DNA of 11,032 bases from Clostridia bacterium. GTDB lineage: Bacteria; Bacillota; Clostridia; Oscillospirales; CAG-272. Shown piece by piece: positions 1-7,852 of the stretch. The stretch is from the NCBI GenBank assembly GCA_017621015.1, contig JAGAUC010000084.1, positions 1 through 11,032 of the forward strand. The letters run 5' to 3'. The notes beneath the pieces are model-generated. The model saw only the letters and a list, made by a program, of their open reading frames with translations, made no database searches and had not been told where the DNA came from. Both the position numbers and the translations under genes were made by a program. Numbering within the stretch: the stretch's first letter is position 1; every line of letters starts with the position of its first letter.

Positions 1-56
1 TTTCCCCAAAAGTTTTTGAGGGTTGTAGGGGACTTTTTTCAAAAAGTCCCCTACAC
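1..56. repeat. Left-edge intergenic hairpin repeat
   Basis: Two hairpins lie back to back. Bases 4-22 form an imperfect hairpin (CCCC-AAAA against TTTTT-GA-GGG). Bases 24-55 form a perfect 15-bp stem whose arms, TGTAGGGGAC plus a T-run and its complement, are separated by only two bases. No T-run follows the second stem, so it is a poor terminator. I associate this type of AGGGGACTTTTT/AAAAAGTCCCCT element with dispersed intergenic repeats in uncultured gut Clostridia, but that is from memory. It could also belong to the 3' end of a gene outside the window. Confidence 0.6.
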
Positions 57-109
57 GTTATCCCCCCGACAAACTGCAATTTTTCTGTTTGTATATATGT
101 GCACGAGTT

Positions 110-184
110 TTGAAAATCGGTGATTGTTGGGGGTGGTTTATTGACAAAAATGCAAAGAAATGATACAATTTGATTGAAAATCGG
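110..184. promoter_or_regulatory. 11-base direct repeat flanking promoter A (candidate operator pair)
   Basis: The sequence TTGAAAATCGG occurs at 110-120 and again at 174-184. The first copy sits upstream of the -35 box, centred near -61. The second covers the expected transcription start. The copies are 64 bases apart, close to six helical turns, so they would face the same side of the DNA. That placement suits a repressor bridging two operators, but no regulator is visible and the match could be chance in AT-rich DNA. The repeat is absent from the promoter of the next gene. Confidence 0.35.
141..169 (+). promoter_or_regulatory. Sigma70-type promoter for gene A
   Basis: A consensus -35 box TTGACA (141-146) is followed by a 17-base spacer and the -10 box TACAAT (164-169), one mismatch from consensus. 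Transcription should start near 175-177, giving a leader of about 50 bases before the ATG at 227. The leader has no riboswitch-like structure. The ribosome binding site AGGAG is at 214-218, eight bases before the start codon. Confidence 0.88.
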
Positions 185-226
185 GTTATTTTTTTTGAAT
201 TTTAGAAAAACAAAGGAGAACTGTAA

Positions 227-3200
227 ATGCAAAGTAGGACTTCTCGGATCGGTAAGCTTCTCGTAGCAGTGCTTCTCTTGGCGCTGATGGCGGTGGGGCT
301 TATGGTTACGGCCTCGGCGGCTGACCTTGAGTGGAATCTTCTGACCGACACCGATGCGGGCTATCGGATCGATGACCGCAGAAGCATCTGGAAGAGCGGC
401 ACAGAGGAGGACGGCACGCCGTACATGTATTACGACCGTCACAGCAACAAGGGCGGTGCGCTTTACATTTACGACGACCAGAATATCTTTGGAAGTTATC
501 TGTCTTTCTCGCTGGAGGGTGATTTTTATTTCGAGTCCTTCCCCGAGGGCATTCGTAAGAGCGGAAGCAACGAGTATACGCCCGAGCAGCGTCCGCTTTC
601 CTTCCTTTGCTGGATCTACAAGGAGGTCGCGACGGGTAAGGAGACGGTGTTCAACGCGCTTCGTCTGGACAGCGAGGGCTATATTCATACCGACCAGAAC
701 GGCAAGGAAAAGAGCGACGTTAGGCTTGAGACCGGAAAATGGTACAACATCCGTTGTGTCTTTTCGCCCAAGAACGGCGCATGTGAGATGATCGTTGACG
801 GTGAGAGGGTGCTGGAGTTTAGCATTGAGCGCTACGATGCAAAGAAATACCTTTCCAGCGCTGTGCGTTACTTTGACGGCTATTACAACTGGGGGGTCAG
901 AATGAAAAATCTGATCGTAAAGACCGACAGCAACTATACGGTGGAGATCAAGCGTGAGGCGGCGGCCGACTATCTGGGCTACCAGACCGCAAAGCCGGCG
1001 GACGGCACCTTTTCGGCGCGCGTTTTGTTTGGTCTGAACGGTACCGATTACAACCGCGTTGGTTATGAGGTCATTTACCTTGCCAAGGACGAGGACGGAA
1101 ATGTCGTGGCCGAGACCCTTTCCAAAAAGGAAAAGGTGATCTACGAGTCCATTCTCGATGCAACCGGCAAGCTCTGCAACGTGAAGGACACCTTTGGTTA
1201 CGCGTATGCGGCGGCTATTGAGATTCCGGAGCTCCCGTTTGACCCGTGGGGCAGCGGCTTCCAGCTGGTGGTGCGCCCCTTTGTGCTGGGCATGGACGGC
1301 ATCCGCCGCTACGGACGCGCGACCACACTTTACAGCACCTCTAATACCGATGCGAACGGATACCCGATCTTTGACCGAATGAGTGTGGACAAGACCGTGA
1401 TCGGGGCAACGGATGATACGTACATCTTCAACGGAAGCGGCGATCGCAAGATGGCGGATTACGGCGCGGAAACGCTTTTGTCGATTCGTAATCCGGGCGG
1501 TGAGCAATCCAGCCAGTACCGCGCGGCGTACTTCAGGTTCAAGCTGAGCGAGGACGTAGTCAGCATGCTGGAGACTGCCTCCTCGGCTACGCTTCGCGTG
1601 TATATGAATTCGCACGAGAACAACAGCACCCGAAAGGCCTACGACCTGATGGTGCACGGTGCGGGCACGGGCTGGAGCGAGTCGGAGCTGAATTATAACA
1701 ATTATCAGACGCTGGCACCTACCTACGACAAGCTTTATGAGGGCCCGTATGAGCTGGGCAACTACTTTACGGTGGATGTTCTGGACTATCTGTGTGAACA
1801 GATCATCGATGAGGACGGCACCAAGACCGTGGCCTTTCGTCTGACCACCACGGCTCATGATGACGTCATCGCCGCTTACGTTGCTTCCAAGGAGTCGGAC
1901 TATGAGCCGGTCCTTGAGATCAAAAACTCGATGTACGAGCAGGAGCTCAACCTCTCCAAGTTGGCCAACGTTGGTTATGAGCCTTGGGGCTATGCCGAGT
2001 ATTTGGTGAACGATTGGTTTGATAACCTCAGAGACAAGGTGTATCCCAGAGATGCGAGCGGAAACCTTGTTTACTATGATGATTACGAGACTTACGGCCC
2101 CGAGGGCTACGGTGCGACCGCACCCGAGGGTGACTTTACGGTAAAGGTCAACTGGAAGCACGGCACCAACTGGGCCAAGGAGGCCACAAACGGCTACCAG
2201 CTGCCCGAGAGCAAATGGGAGACCTCCATCTTTGCCCGTACGCTTTCAACGCTTGGCACAAGCACCGCGGTATCCTTCTTTGAGACCGACCTTGGCGAGA
2301 GAATCACCGAGTATGACGTTTACGGCGGCATTACCAATGCCGGCTTTACCGGAACGGCGACCGGCTTCTTCCACACCGAAAAGCACGGTGAGAGAACTTA
2401 CGTCATCGACCCCTTGGGCAATCCCTTCTTTGCGGTGGGTGTAAACACCGTCAACCTTGGCGCGACCCAGAATCAGAAGGACTACACCATAGCCGCCTAC
2501 GGCCTTGAGGAGGTCTACTATGAGCGCATCACACGAACGCTTCAGGAGATGGGCGTAAATCTTACCGCCGAAAGCCCGCACGACGAGCTTCTTAAGGTGG
2601 CGGACGGTCTTTCCTGCGTGGTAAACCTCAACCTGATGGTGGAATATATGTCCAAGATCGGTCTTAAGACCGAGTCGGTCTTCAATGCCTTTGACCCCGA
2701 CTTTGCGCGTGAGGCAAGGGAGCAGGCCGCAGCCAAGATCACAGCAGGCGGCTATGCCGATATGGCGCACGTGTTTGCCTATACGACCGACAACGAGCTG
2801 CCCTCGGGTGACGATATCCTGACCCGCTACCTGACCATCAAGCCCGACGAGGAGCCCATCTACAGCTTTTCGTACGCTGTGGCATGGACGTGGCTGGCCA
2901 GACGCATGGACACGCCCGTGCCCACGCTGGCCGAGTACAGCCGCTCGCCCGAGCTTCAGGCGATGAACAGTGAGTTCCTGTCCTTCCTTTACAGCACCTA
3001 TTACCGCATCTCGCGCGATGCCATCAAGGCTGTCGATCAAAACCATATGTATATCGGCTCGCGTGTCAACGGTACCTGCTATACCGACGAGGGCTATCAC
3101 AGAGCCGCAGGATACTTCCTTGACGTGATCTCGGTCAACCTTTACAACGGCCTCAGCCCTGCGGGCGAGATCATTTCGGGCTTCTACCGCCATACGGGCA

Positions 3201-3889
3201 AGCCCATTATGGTTACCGAGTTCTTTGCCAAGGGCATGGATGCGATGGATGCCAACGGCTTTAAGCTGGCCAACTCGACGGGTGCGGGAATCCTTGTGTA
3301 TACCCAGCAGCAGAGAGCGGACTACTATGAGCATTATACCATGAATCTGATCCAGTCCAAGGCTTGCGTGGGTTGGGTATGGTACCGATTCCGTGACAAC
3401 GACCAGGGCATTTACACCAGCGACGGTGAGAACCGCCTGATCATGCTTCAGGTCTCCTATGGCGCTACGCCTGTTGCCAACACCTTTATGGATGCGGATG
3501 GCAACATTCTGAGCGCGGCCGAGGTCGGCGAATACGAGACAGTCTACAAGGGCGAGAAGATGGCCTCCAACCAAAACATCAACAAGGGCTTCTTCAACTC
3601 CGACTTCTCGTCGGTCGTTACGGTCTATGAGTACGCTAAGGATGGCACGCTGATCCGCTCGATGGGCTATGAGGTCGAAAAGCCCGAAAGCGAGGACGTG
3701 GCAGACGGAGCTCGTCTTGTCGGCAAGGACGGAACGGTCTATACCACCGGAACCGTGAAGGGAGCCGACGGCGGCTACACCGAGACCGTGCTTACGGTCT
3801 ACGAGGGAAAGTATCTGGCGCTTGCCCGCTCGATCCGCAAGATGAGCGATCATCTGATCGGTCTGATTGAGTATTTTTCTGAGGAATAA
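227..3889 (+). CDS. Gene A: secreted GH50-like glycoside hydrolase with LamG-like and CBM96-like modules
   Basis: This encodes a 1220-residue exported polysaccharide hydrolase, probably acting outside the cell. Residues 1-31 are a signal peptide (basic start, long hydrophobic core, ASA before the cut). Residues about 33-235 look like a LamG-type jelly roll, with the motif LETGKWYNIRCVFSP. Residues about 245-370 are a beta-sandwich of unknown role. Residues about 388-566 match the DNRLRE/CBM96 pattern (TDDTYI, YRAAYFRFKL, W-ES-LNYNN). The clan GH-A barrel starts near 720 with TYVIDPLGNPFFAVGVNTV, as in GH50 agarases. The predicted acid/base is E857 in TDNELPS and the nucleophile is E998 in VTEFF. 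D966-N971-Y973 fits barrel strand six. A C-terminal extension (1076-1220) is unassigned. No sortase, SLH or dockerin signal is present. Compared with B and C it lacks eight residues in a loop before the acid/base. The gene has its own promoter and terminator. GH50 is by motif resemblance; the substrate is unknown. Confidence 0.93.
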   Translation: MQSRTSRIGKLLVAVLLLALMAVGLMVTASAADLEWNLLTDTDAGYRIDDRRSIWKSGTEEDGTPYMYYDRHSNKGGALYIYDDQNIFGSYLSFSLEGDFYFESFPEGIRKSGSNEYTPEQRPLSFLCWIYKEVATGKETVFNALRLDSEGYIHTDQNGKEKSDVRLETGKWYNIRCVFSPKNGACEMIVDGERVLEFSIERYDAKKYLSSAVRYFDGYYNWGVRMKNLIVKTDSNYTVEIKREAAADYLGYQTAKPADGTFSARVLFGLNGTDYNRVGYEVIYLAKDEDGNVVAETLSKKEKVIYESILDATGKLCNVKDTFGYAYAAAIEIPELPFDPWGSGFQLVVRPFVLGMDGIRRYGRATTLYSTSNTDANGYPIFDRMSVDKTVIGATDDTYIFNGSGDRKMADYGAETLLSIRNPGGEQSSQYRAAYFRFKLSEDVVSMLETASSATLRVYMNSHENNSTRKAYDLMVHGAGTGWSESELNYNNYQTLAPTYDKLYEGPYELGNYFTVDVLDYLCEQIIDEDGTKTVAFRLTTTAHDDVIAAYVASKESDYEPVLEIKNSMYEQELNLSKLANVGYEPWGYAEYLVNDWFDNLRDKVYPRDASGNLVYYDDYETYGPEGYGATAPEGDFTVKVNWKHGTNWAKEATNGYQLPESKWETSIFARTLSTLGTSTAVSFFETDLGERITEYDVYGGITNAGFTGTATGFFHTEKHGERTYVIDPLGNPFFAVGVNTVNLGATQNQKDYTIAAYGLEEVYYERITRTLQEMGVNLTAESPHDELLKVADGLSCVVNLNLMVEYMSKIGLKTESVFNAFDPDFAREAREQAAAKITAGGYADMAHVFAYTTDNELPSGDDILTRYLTIKPDEEPIYSFSYAVAWTWLARRMDTPVPTLAEYSRSPELQAMNSEFLSFLYSTYYRISRDAIKAVDQNHMYIGSRVNGTCYTDEGYHRAAGYFLDVISVNLYNGLSPAGEIISGFYRHTGKPIMVTEFFAKGMDAMDANGFKLANSTGAGILVYTQQQRADYYEHYTMNLIQSKACVGWVWYRFRDNDQGIYTSDGENRLIMLQVSYGATPVANTFMDADGNILSAAEVGEYETVYKGEKMASNQNINKGFFNSDFSSVVTVYEYAKDGTLIRSMGYEVEKPESEDVADGARLVGKDGTVYTTGTVKGADGGYTETVLTVYEGKYLALARSIRKMSDHLIGLIEYFSEE

Positions 3890-3895
3890 TTTTTA

Positions 3896-3930
3896 GGGAG
3901 CCTTGCTGAGTCCGGCAAGGCTCCCGTTTT
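3896..3930 (+). terminator. Intrinsic terminator of gene A
   Basis: A perfect 11-bp stem, GGGAGCCTTGC (3896-3906) with GCAAGGCTCCC (3915-3925), encloses an eight-base loop and is followed by GTTTT. It begins seven bases after the stop codon. It should separate gene A from gene B. Confidence 0.93.
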
Positions 3931-3967
3931 GTTATTTATGACCAAAAACAACAAGAATTCTCTGTAA

Positions 3968-4003
3968 AAAACCGCTAAAAAGCAAATGATTTTTGGCGGT
4001 TTT
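3968..4003. promoter_or_regulatory. 14-bp palindrome abutting the gene B promoter
   Basis: The arms 3968-3981 and 3990-4003 pair over 14 positions with one G-T wobble and an eight-base loop. The palindrome ends one base before the -35 box at 4005. It has a GC core (ACCGC/GCGGT) and flanking A and T tracts, so it could be a second, bidirectional terminator insulating the promoter, or a binding site for a regulator. The sequence alone does not decide. Confidence 0.5.
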
Positions 4004-4004
4004 G

Positions 4005-4033
4005 TTGACAAGAACGGTGAGGAATGCTATAAT
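4005..4033 (+). promoter_or_regulatory. Perfect consensus promoter (extended -10) for gene B
   Basis: TTGACA (4005-4010), a 17-base spacer, and TATAAT (4028-4033) match both consensus hexamers exactly, and TGC just before the -10 makes it an extended -10. Transcription should start near 4040, giving a leader of about 46 bases. This is intrinsically stronger than the promoter of gene A and probably drives both B and C. Confidence 0.93.
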
Positions 4034-4070
4034 TTATAAAAATATAAGCTTTTGTAAGTTTAAGGGGCAG

Positions 4071-4088
4071 AGGAGAACGGAATTGATG
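4071..4088 (+). promoter_or_regulatory. Ribosome binding site and start codon choice for gene B
   Basis: AGGAG at 4071-4075 stands ten bases before the ATG at 4086. An in-frame TTG at 4083 is seven bases away and is a possible alternative, adding one residue. The longer reading frame opening at 3993 overlaps the promoter and would put a non-signal extension before the signal peptide, so the start is placed at 4086. Confidence 0.85.
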
Positions 4089-7000
4089 AAAAATGTGTTT
4101 GTAAAGGGCACCCGACTGCTCTTGGTCGCGCTGCTGATGGCGGCGTCCCTGCTTGCCTGCATGCTGGCGGCATCTGCGGAGGATCTGGAATGGAATCTGC
4201 TGACCGATACCGATTCGGGCTACCGCATCCGGCACGCGCACACGCCGTATAAGAGCGGCACGGAGGCCGACGGCACGCCGTATATGTATAACCAGAACGG
4301 CAAGCCCAACGGCATGTATATTTATGACGATCAGAACATTCTGGGAAGCTTCAGCACCTTCTCGCTGGAGGGCGATTTTTATTTTGATTCCTTCCCCACG
4401 GGTACACGCCCCGAGCGAGATGCCGTGCACACGCCCAAAACGCGGCCGCTTTCCTTCCTTTGCTGGCTGTATAACGACATTGAGACGGGGACTACCACCG
4501 CCTTTAACGCGCTTCGTATCGATGACGAGGGCTTTCTGTATACCGAGAACGACGCGGCCGGAAAGACCGATGTGCAGCTCGAGACCGGAAAGTGGTACAA
4601 CATCCGCTGTGTCTTCTCGCCCAGAAACGGTGCGAGCGAGATCTTTATTAACGGTGAAAAGGCCTTGGACTTCAGCTTTACGCGCTTTGAGATGACCAAG
4701 CACGTCTCGGGCGGTGTGCGCTATTTTGACGGCTACTACAGCTACGACGTCAAGATGAAGAACCTTATCGTCAAGACTAACAGCGAATATACGCTTTCGC
4801 TTTCCCGTGAAAAGTCGGCCGAGTATTTCGGCTATCAGACCACCAAGCCCGAGAACGGCGCCTTTTCGGCGCGCGTGCTTTTGAGCCTTGACGGTCTGGA
4901 CTATAACCGCGTCGGCTACGAGGTGATCATGCTTGGCTATGACGCGGACGGAGCTCTCGTTTCCGAAGGGCTCTCGGCAAGAAGCAAGGTGGTTTATGAC
5001 TGCTTGCTTTCGTCCGACGGCATCTTTTACACAGCGGATGAGTTCGGCATTCCCTATATGGCGGCGCTTGAGATCGAGGATCTGCCCGTCGAGCCGACGG
5101 GTGACTTCTTCGAGCTGGTGGTGCGCCCTTATGTGCTGGGCATGGATGGCATCCGCCGCTACGGACTTTCGACCTCATTGACCTACACCTACGATTTTGA
5201 TGAAGAGGGCTATCCTCTGCTTTCCAAACCGCAGGGAAAGATGATCACGGTGGAGGGAACCGACGATACATACATCTATAACAATGAGACCACCCGTGCT
5301 GCCAATTACGGCTCGCAGGCGCAGCTTCAGGTTCGAAACGTCGGTGACGAGAGCACGCTTCTGTACCGCGCGGCTTACTACAAGTTTACGCTGAGTGCCG
5401 AGGCCGTGAAGGCCTTGGATTCGGCGGCAAGCGCTAAGCTTTGCGTTTACATCCAGGCGATGGAGAGCAACAGCTCCCGAAAGCGCTACGACATGATGAT
5501 CCACGCTACGGATACCGACTGGACCGAGAGTGGGCTGAATTACAACAACAGTGCAACGCTCGCCGCGCCGCAGGAGGAGCTGTACCACGGCGATTTTGCG
5601 GTGGGAAGCTTTTCCGAGTTTGAGATCCTTCCGTACTTAAAGGAGCAGCTGCCGAATGAGGACGGCACGTTGACGGTCTCCTTCCGCTTTGCCAACGAGG
5701 GACACGCGGATGCGCTTCTGGCGTATTTCAGCGCCAAAGAGTCGGGGAACATTCCGCACATCAAGATCGCCAATTCGCTGTATACTGTAAATCTGAGCCC
5801 CGAAAAGACCTTCAATCACGGCTACGAGCCCTGGGGCTATGCGGAGAGCCTGGTGGACGAGTGGTTTGACGATTTGAGAGATAAGGTGTATACCAAGGAT
5901 GAGAACGGCAACCTCGTCTATCACGACGAGCTTGGCAGCTTTGCGCCGGAAGGCTATAACGCCACGGTGGCAACGGGCGATTTCACGCGTGAATTCAAGT
6001 GGAAGGACGGCACCGTATGGTCGCAGAATGCGGCAACCGGCTACAAGGAGCCGGACAGCGCCTTCAGCGCCAACAAGTTCGGACGCACGCTCGCCACGCT
6101 GGGTACCAGCACGGCGAATGCCTTCCTTTCCTCGGAATATGCCGAGAAGCTTACGGAGTACGACATTTACGGTGGCATTGCCAACGCCGGCTTCAAGGGC
6201 GAGGCCACGGGCTACTTCCACACCGAAAAGATCGGGGAGAGGACTTACATCATCGACCCCTTGGGCAACCCCTTCTTCGCGATGGGGGCCAACACCGTTT
6301 GCATCGGTGACTCCTTCAATCACCCGGGCTATTCGGTCGCTAAATACGGCGATGAGACCGGCTTCTATAAGGGCATTTCCAAGGAGCTCAAGGAGACGGG
6401 TGTCAACCTCGTTTGGGTGTCGCCTCAGGCCGATAACGATCAGCTTCTCCGCGTTAAGGACGGCCTTTCCGTGGTCATCTCGGTCAAGGGCGTGGGCGCG
6501 TATATGGCGGAGCTGGGACGCTCGCAGGTAAGTGAGGGCTTATATCCGCACAACAATACCATCAATGTCTTTGATCCCGACTTTGTGACCACAACCTTTA
6601 AGAAGAATGCAGAGCTGATCATTGAGGGCAGCTATTCCACGCTTCCGCGTGTCTTTGGTTATATTGCAGACAACGAGCTTCCCTCGGGTGTAACGCTTCT
6701 GGAGCGTTATTTGACGCTGGATACCGCTGAGCCGACCAATGCCTTCTCTTACGCCACGGCGTGGGCGTGGCTGGCCAGACGAATGGATACCGCGTATCCG
6801 ACGCTGGACGAATACCGAAGCTCGCCCGATAAGGACGCGATAAACAGCGAGTTCCTCAGCTTTATGTATGCCAGAGCCTATAAGGTTATCGGCGATTCCA
6901 TTCGCGCGGTCGACCCCAATCATATGTATATGGGCTCGCGCGTGCATGGCATTTGTATGACCAACGAGGGATATCTCCGTGCGGCGGGACAGTTTTTGGA

Positions 7001-7775
7001 CATTTTGACCCTCAATTTGTACGGCGGACTCAATCCCGATGCCGAGACCATTTCCAATCTTTATAAATATTCGGGCAAGCCCTTTATTGTCACCGAGTTC
7101 TTTGCCAAGGGCATGGACGCCATCGATGCCAATGGCTACAAGCTGGCCAACTCCACGGGCGCAGGCATTCTGGTGGACACCCAAAAGGATCGAGCCGATT
7201 ACTACGAGCACTACGCGCTGGCTATGCTGGAGGCAAAAGCCTGCGTGGGCTGGACGTGGTATCGCTTCCGTGACAACGATCAGGGGCTGTACCAGCAGGT
7301 CGGCACCGACAGAAAGCTGATTATGCTGTATATGTATTACGGCGAGAATCCGCGTCCGTTTACCTTTATGGACGTGGAGACAGGTGAGATCCTGCTGGCC
7401 TCGCAGGTGGGTGAGTATACAACCGTCTATCGCGGCGAGGCGTTGGCCTCCAACCAGAACGTCAACAAGGGGCTTTACAACAGCGATCTGTCCACGACCG
7501 CCACGGAGTACACCTATGACAAGAGTGGAAAGCTTTTGCGCTCCGAGGCCTTTGAGGTGCGTAAGCACTACGATGAGGAGGCAATGGAGGGCGATCTTCT
7601 GATCTCGTCGGACGGCAAGACCGCCTACATCATCGGCCGCCGCGAAAACGACGACGGCACGTACACCGAGACCGTGATGACCACCTACGAGGGAAGATAC
7701 GTGGAGCTGACCGCGGCCATTCGCTCGATTGGCGACCATCTGATGGGTCTTGTGGAATACTTCGACGCAAACTAA
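4086..7775 (+). CDS. Gene B: secreted GH50-like glycoside hydrolase, close paralog of gene A
   Basis: This encodes 1229 residues with the same module order as gene A, so it is likely another extracellular polysaccharide hydrolase. Residues 1-31 are a signal peptide with ASA before the cut. The LamG-like domain spans about 33-233 (LETGKWYNIRCVFSP). The beta-sandwich spans about 245-366 and ends VVRPYVLGMDGIRRYG. The CBM96-like module spans about 386-562 (TDDTYIYNN, YRAAYYKFTL, W-ES-LNYNN). The GH-A barrel starts near 716 (TYIIDPLGNPFFAMGANTV). The predicted acid/base is E864 in ADNELPS and the nucleophile is E1004 in VTEFF, with N977-L-Y979 on strand six. The C-terminal extension (about 1085-1229) ends in a helix-like IRSIGDHLMGLVEYFD. 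Around the nucleophile it is roughly four-fifths identical to gene C by eye, closer than to A in several loops. It probably shares a transcript with gene C. A Cys at 25 gives a loose lipobox, but the conserved ASA site argues for ordinary secretion. Confidence 0.93.
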   Translation: MKNVFVKGTRLLLVALLMAASLLACMLAASAEDLEWNLLTDTDSGYRIRHAHTPYKSGTEADGTPYMYNQNGKPNGMYIYDDQNILGSFSTFSLEGDFYFDSFPTGTRPERDAVHTPKTRPLSFLCWLYNDIETGTTTAFNALRIDDEGFLYTENDAAGKTDVQLETGKWYNIRCVFSPRNGASEIFINGEKALDFSFTRFEMTKHVSGGVRYFDGYYSYDVKMKNLIVKTNSEYTLSLSREKSAEYFGYQTTKPENGAFSARVLLSLDGLDYNRVGYEVIMLGYDADGALVSEGLSARSKVVYDCLLSSDGIFYTADEFGIPYMAALEIEDLPVEPTGDFFELVVRPYVLGMDGIRRYGLSTSLTYTYDFDEEGYPLLSKPQGKMITVEGTDDTYIYNNETTRAANYGSQAQLQVRNVGDESTLLYRAAYYKFTLSAEAVKALDSAASAKLCVYIQAMESNSSRKRYDMMIHATDTDWTESGLNYNNSATLAAPQEELYHGDFAVGSFSEFEILPYLKEQLPNEDGTLTVSFRFANEGHADALLAYFSAKESGNIPHIKIANSLYTVNLSPEKTFNHGYEPWGYAESLVDEWFDDLRDKVYTKDENGNLVYHDELGSFAPEGYNATVATGDFTREFKWKDGTVWSQNAATGYKEPDSAFSANKFGRTLATLGTSTANAFLSSEYAEKLTEYDIYGGIANAGFKGEATGYFHTEKIGERTYIIDPLGNPFFAMGANTVCIGDSFNHPGYSVAKYGDETGFYKGISKELKETGVNLVWVSPQADNDQLLRVKDGLSVVISVKGVGAYMAELGRSQVSEGLYPHNNTINVFDPDFVTTTFKKNAELIIEGSYSTLPRVFGYIADNELPSGVTLLERYLTLDTAEPTNAFSYATAWAWLARRMDTAYPTLDEYRSSPDKDAINSEFLSFMYARAYKVIGDSIRAVDPNHMYMGSRVHGICMTNEGYLRAAGQFLDILTLNLYGGLNPDAETISNLYKYSGKPFIVTEFFAKGMDAIDANGYKLANSTGAGILVDTQKDRADYYEHYALAMLEAKACVGWTWYRFRDNDQGLYQQVGTDRKLIMLYMYYGENPRPFTFMDVETGEILLASQVGEYTTVYRGEALASNQNVNKGLYNSDLSTTATEYTYDKSGKLLRSEAFEVRKHYDEEAMEGDLLISSDGKTAYIIGRRENDDGTYTETVMTTYEGRYVELTAAIRSIGDHLMGLVEYFDAN

Positions 7776-7786
7776 AAATGAAAATG

Positions 7787-7816
7787 GGGGCTGTTACAAG
7801 AATTTGAAACAGCCCC
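7787..7816 (+). other. Hairpin between genes B and C
   Basis: A 9-bp stem GGGGCTGTT (7787-7795) with AACAGCCCC (7808-7816) encloses a 12-base loop in the 77-base gap. No T-run follows, so it is not a convincing terminator. It could allow partial read-through, act as an RNA-processing or stability element, or slow ribosomes between the two genes. The ribosome binding site of gene C (GGGGAGGA, 7838-7845) lies 21 bases downstream. Confidence 0.6.
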
Positions 7817-7852
7817 ATATGCACAGAATTTTGAGATGGGGAGGATTGGACT

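Noticed and set aside
24..55. Left-edge palindrome as a terminator for an upstream gene
   Set aside because: The stem is perfect but its T-run lies inside the arm, and no T-run follows it. A repeat element is a better description, though an upstream gene cannot be seen.
3993..4085. Upstream extension of gene B starting at 3993
   Set aside because: It would begin before the -35 box and run through the promoter, and would place 31 residues ahead of a clear signal peptide. The ATG at 4086 has its own ribosome binding site.
4149..4160. Lipobox-like LLAC at residues 22-25 of gene B
   Set aside because: The -2 position is not typical, the cysteine is absent from paralog A, and both proteins share an ASA cleavage site at residues 29-31, so ordinary signal peptidase I processing is more likely.
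7804..7828. TTGAAA in the B-C gap as the -35 box of a promoter for gene C
   Set aside because: It lies in the hairpin, and no acceptable -10 hexamer occurs at 16-18 bases downstream.
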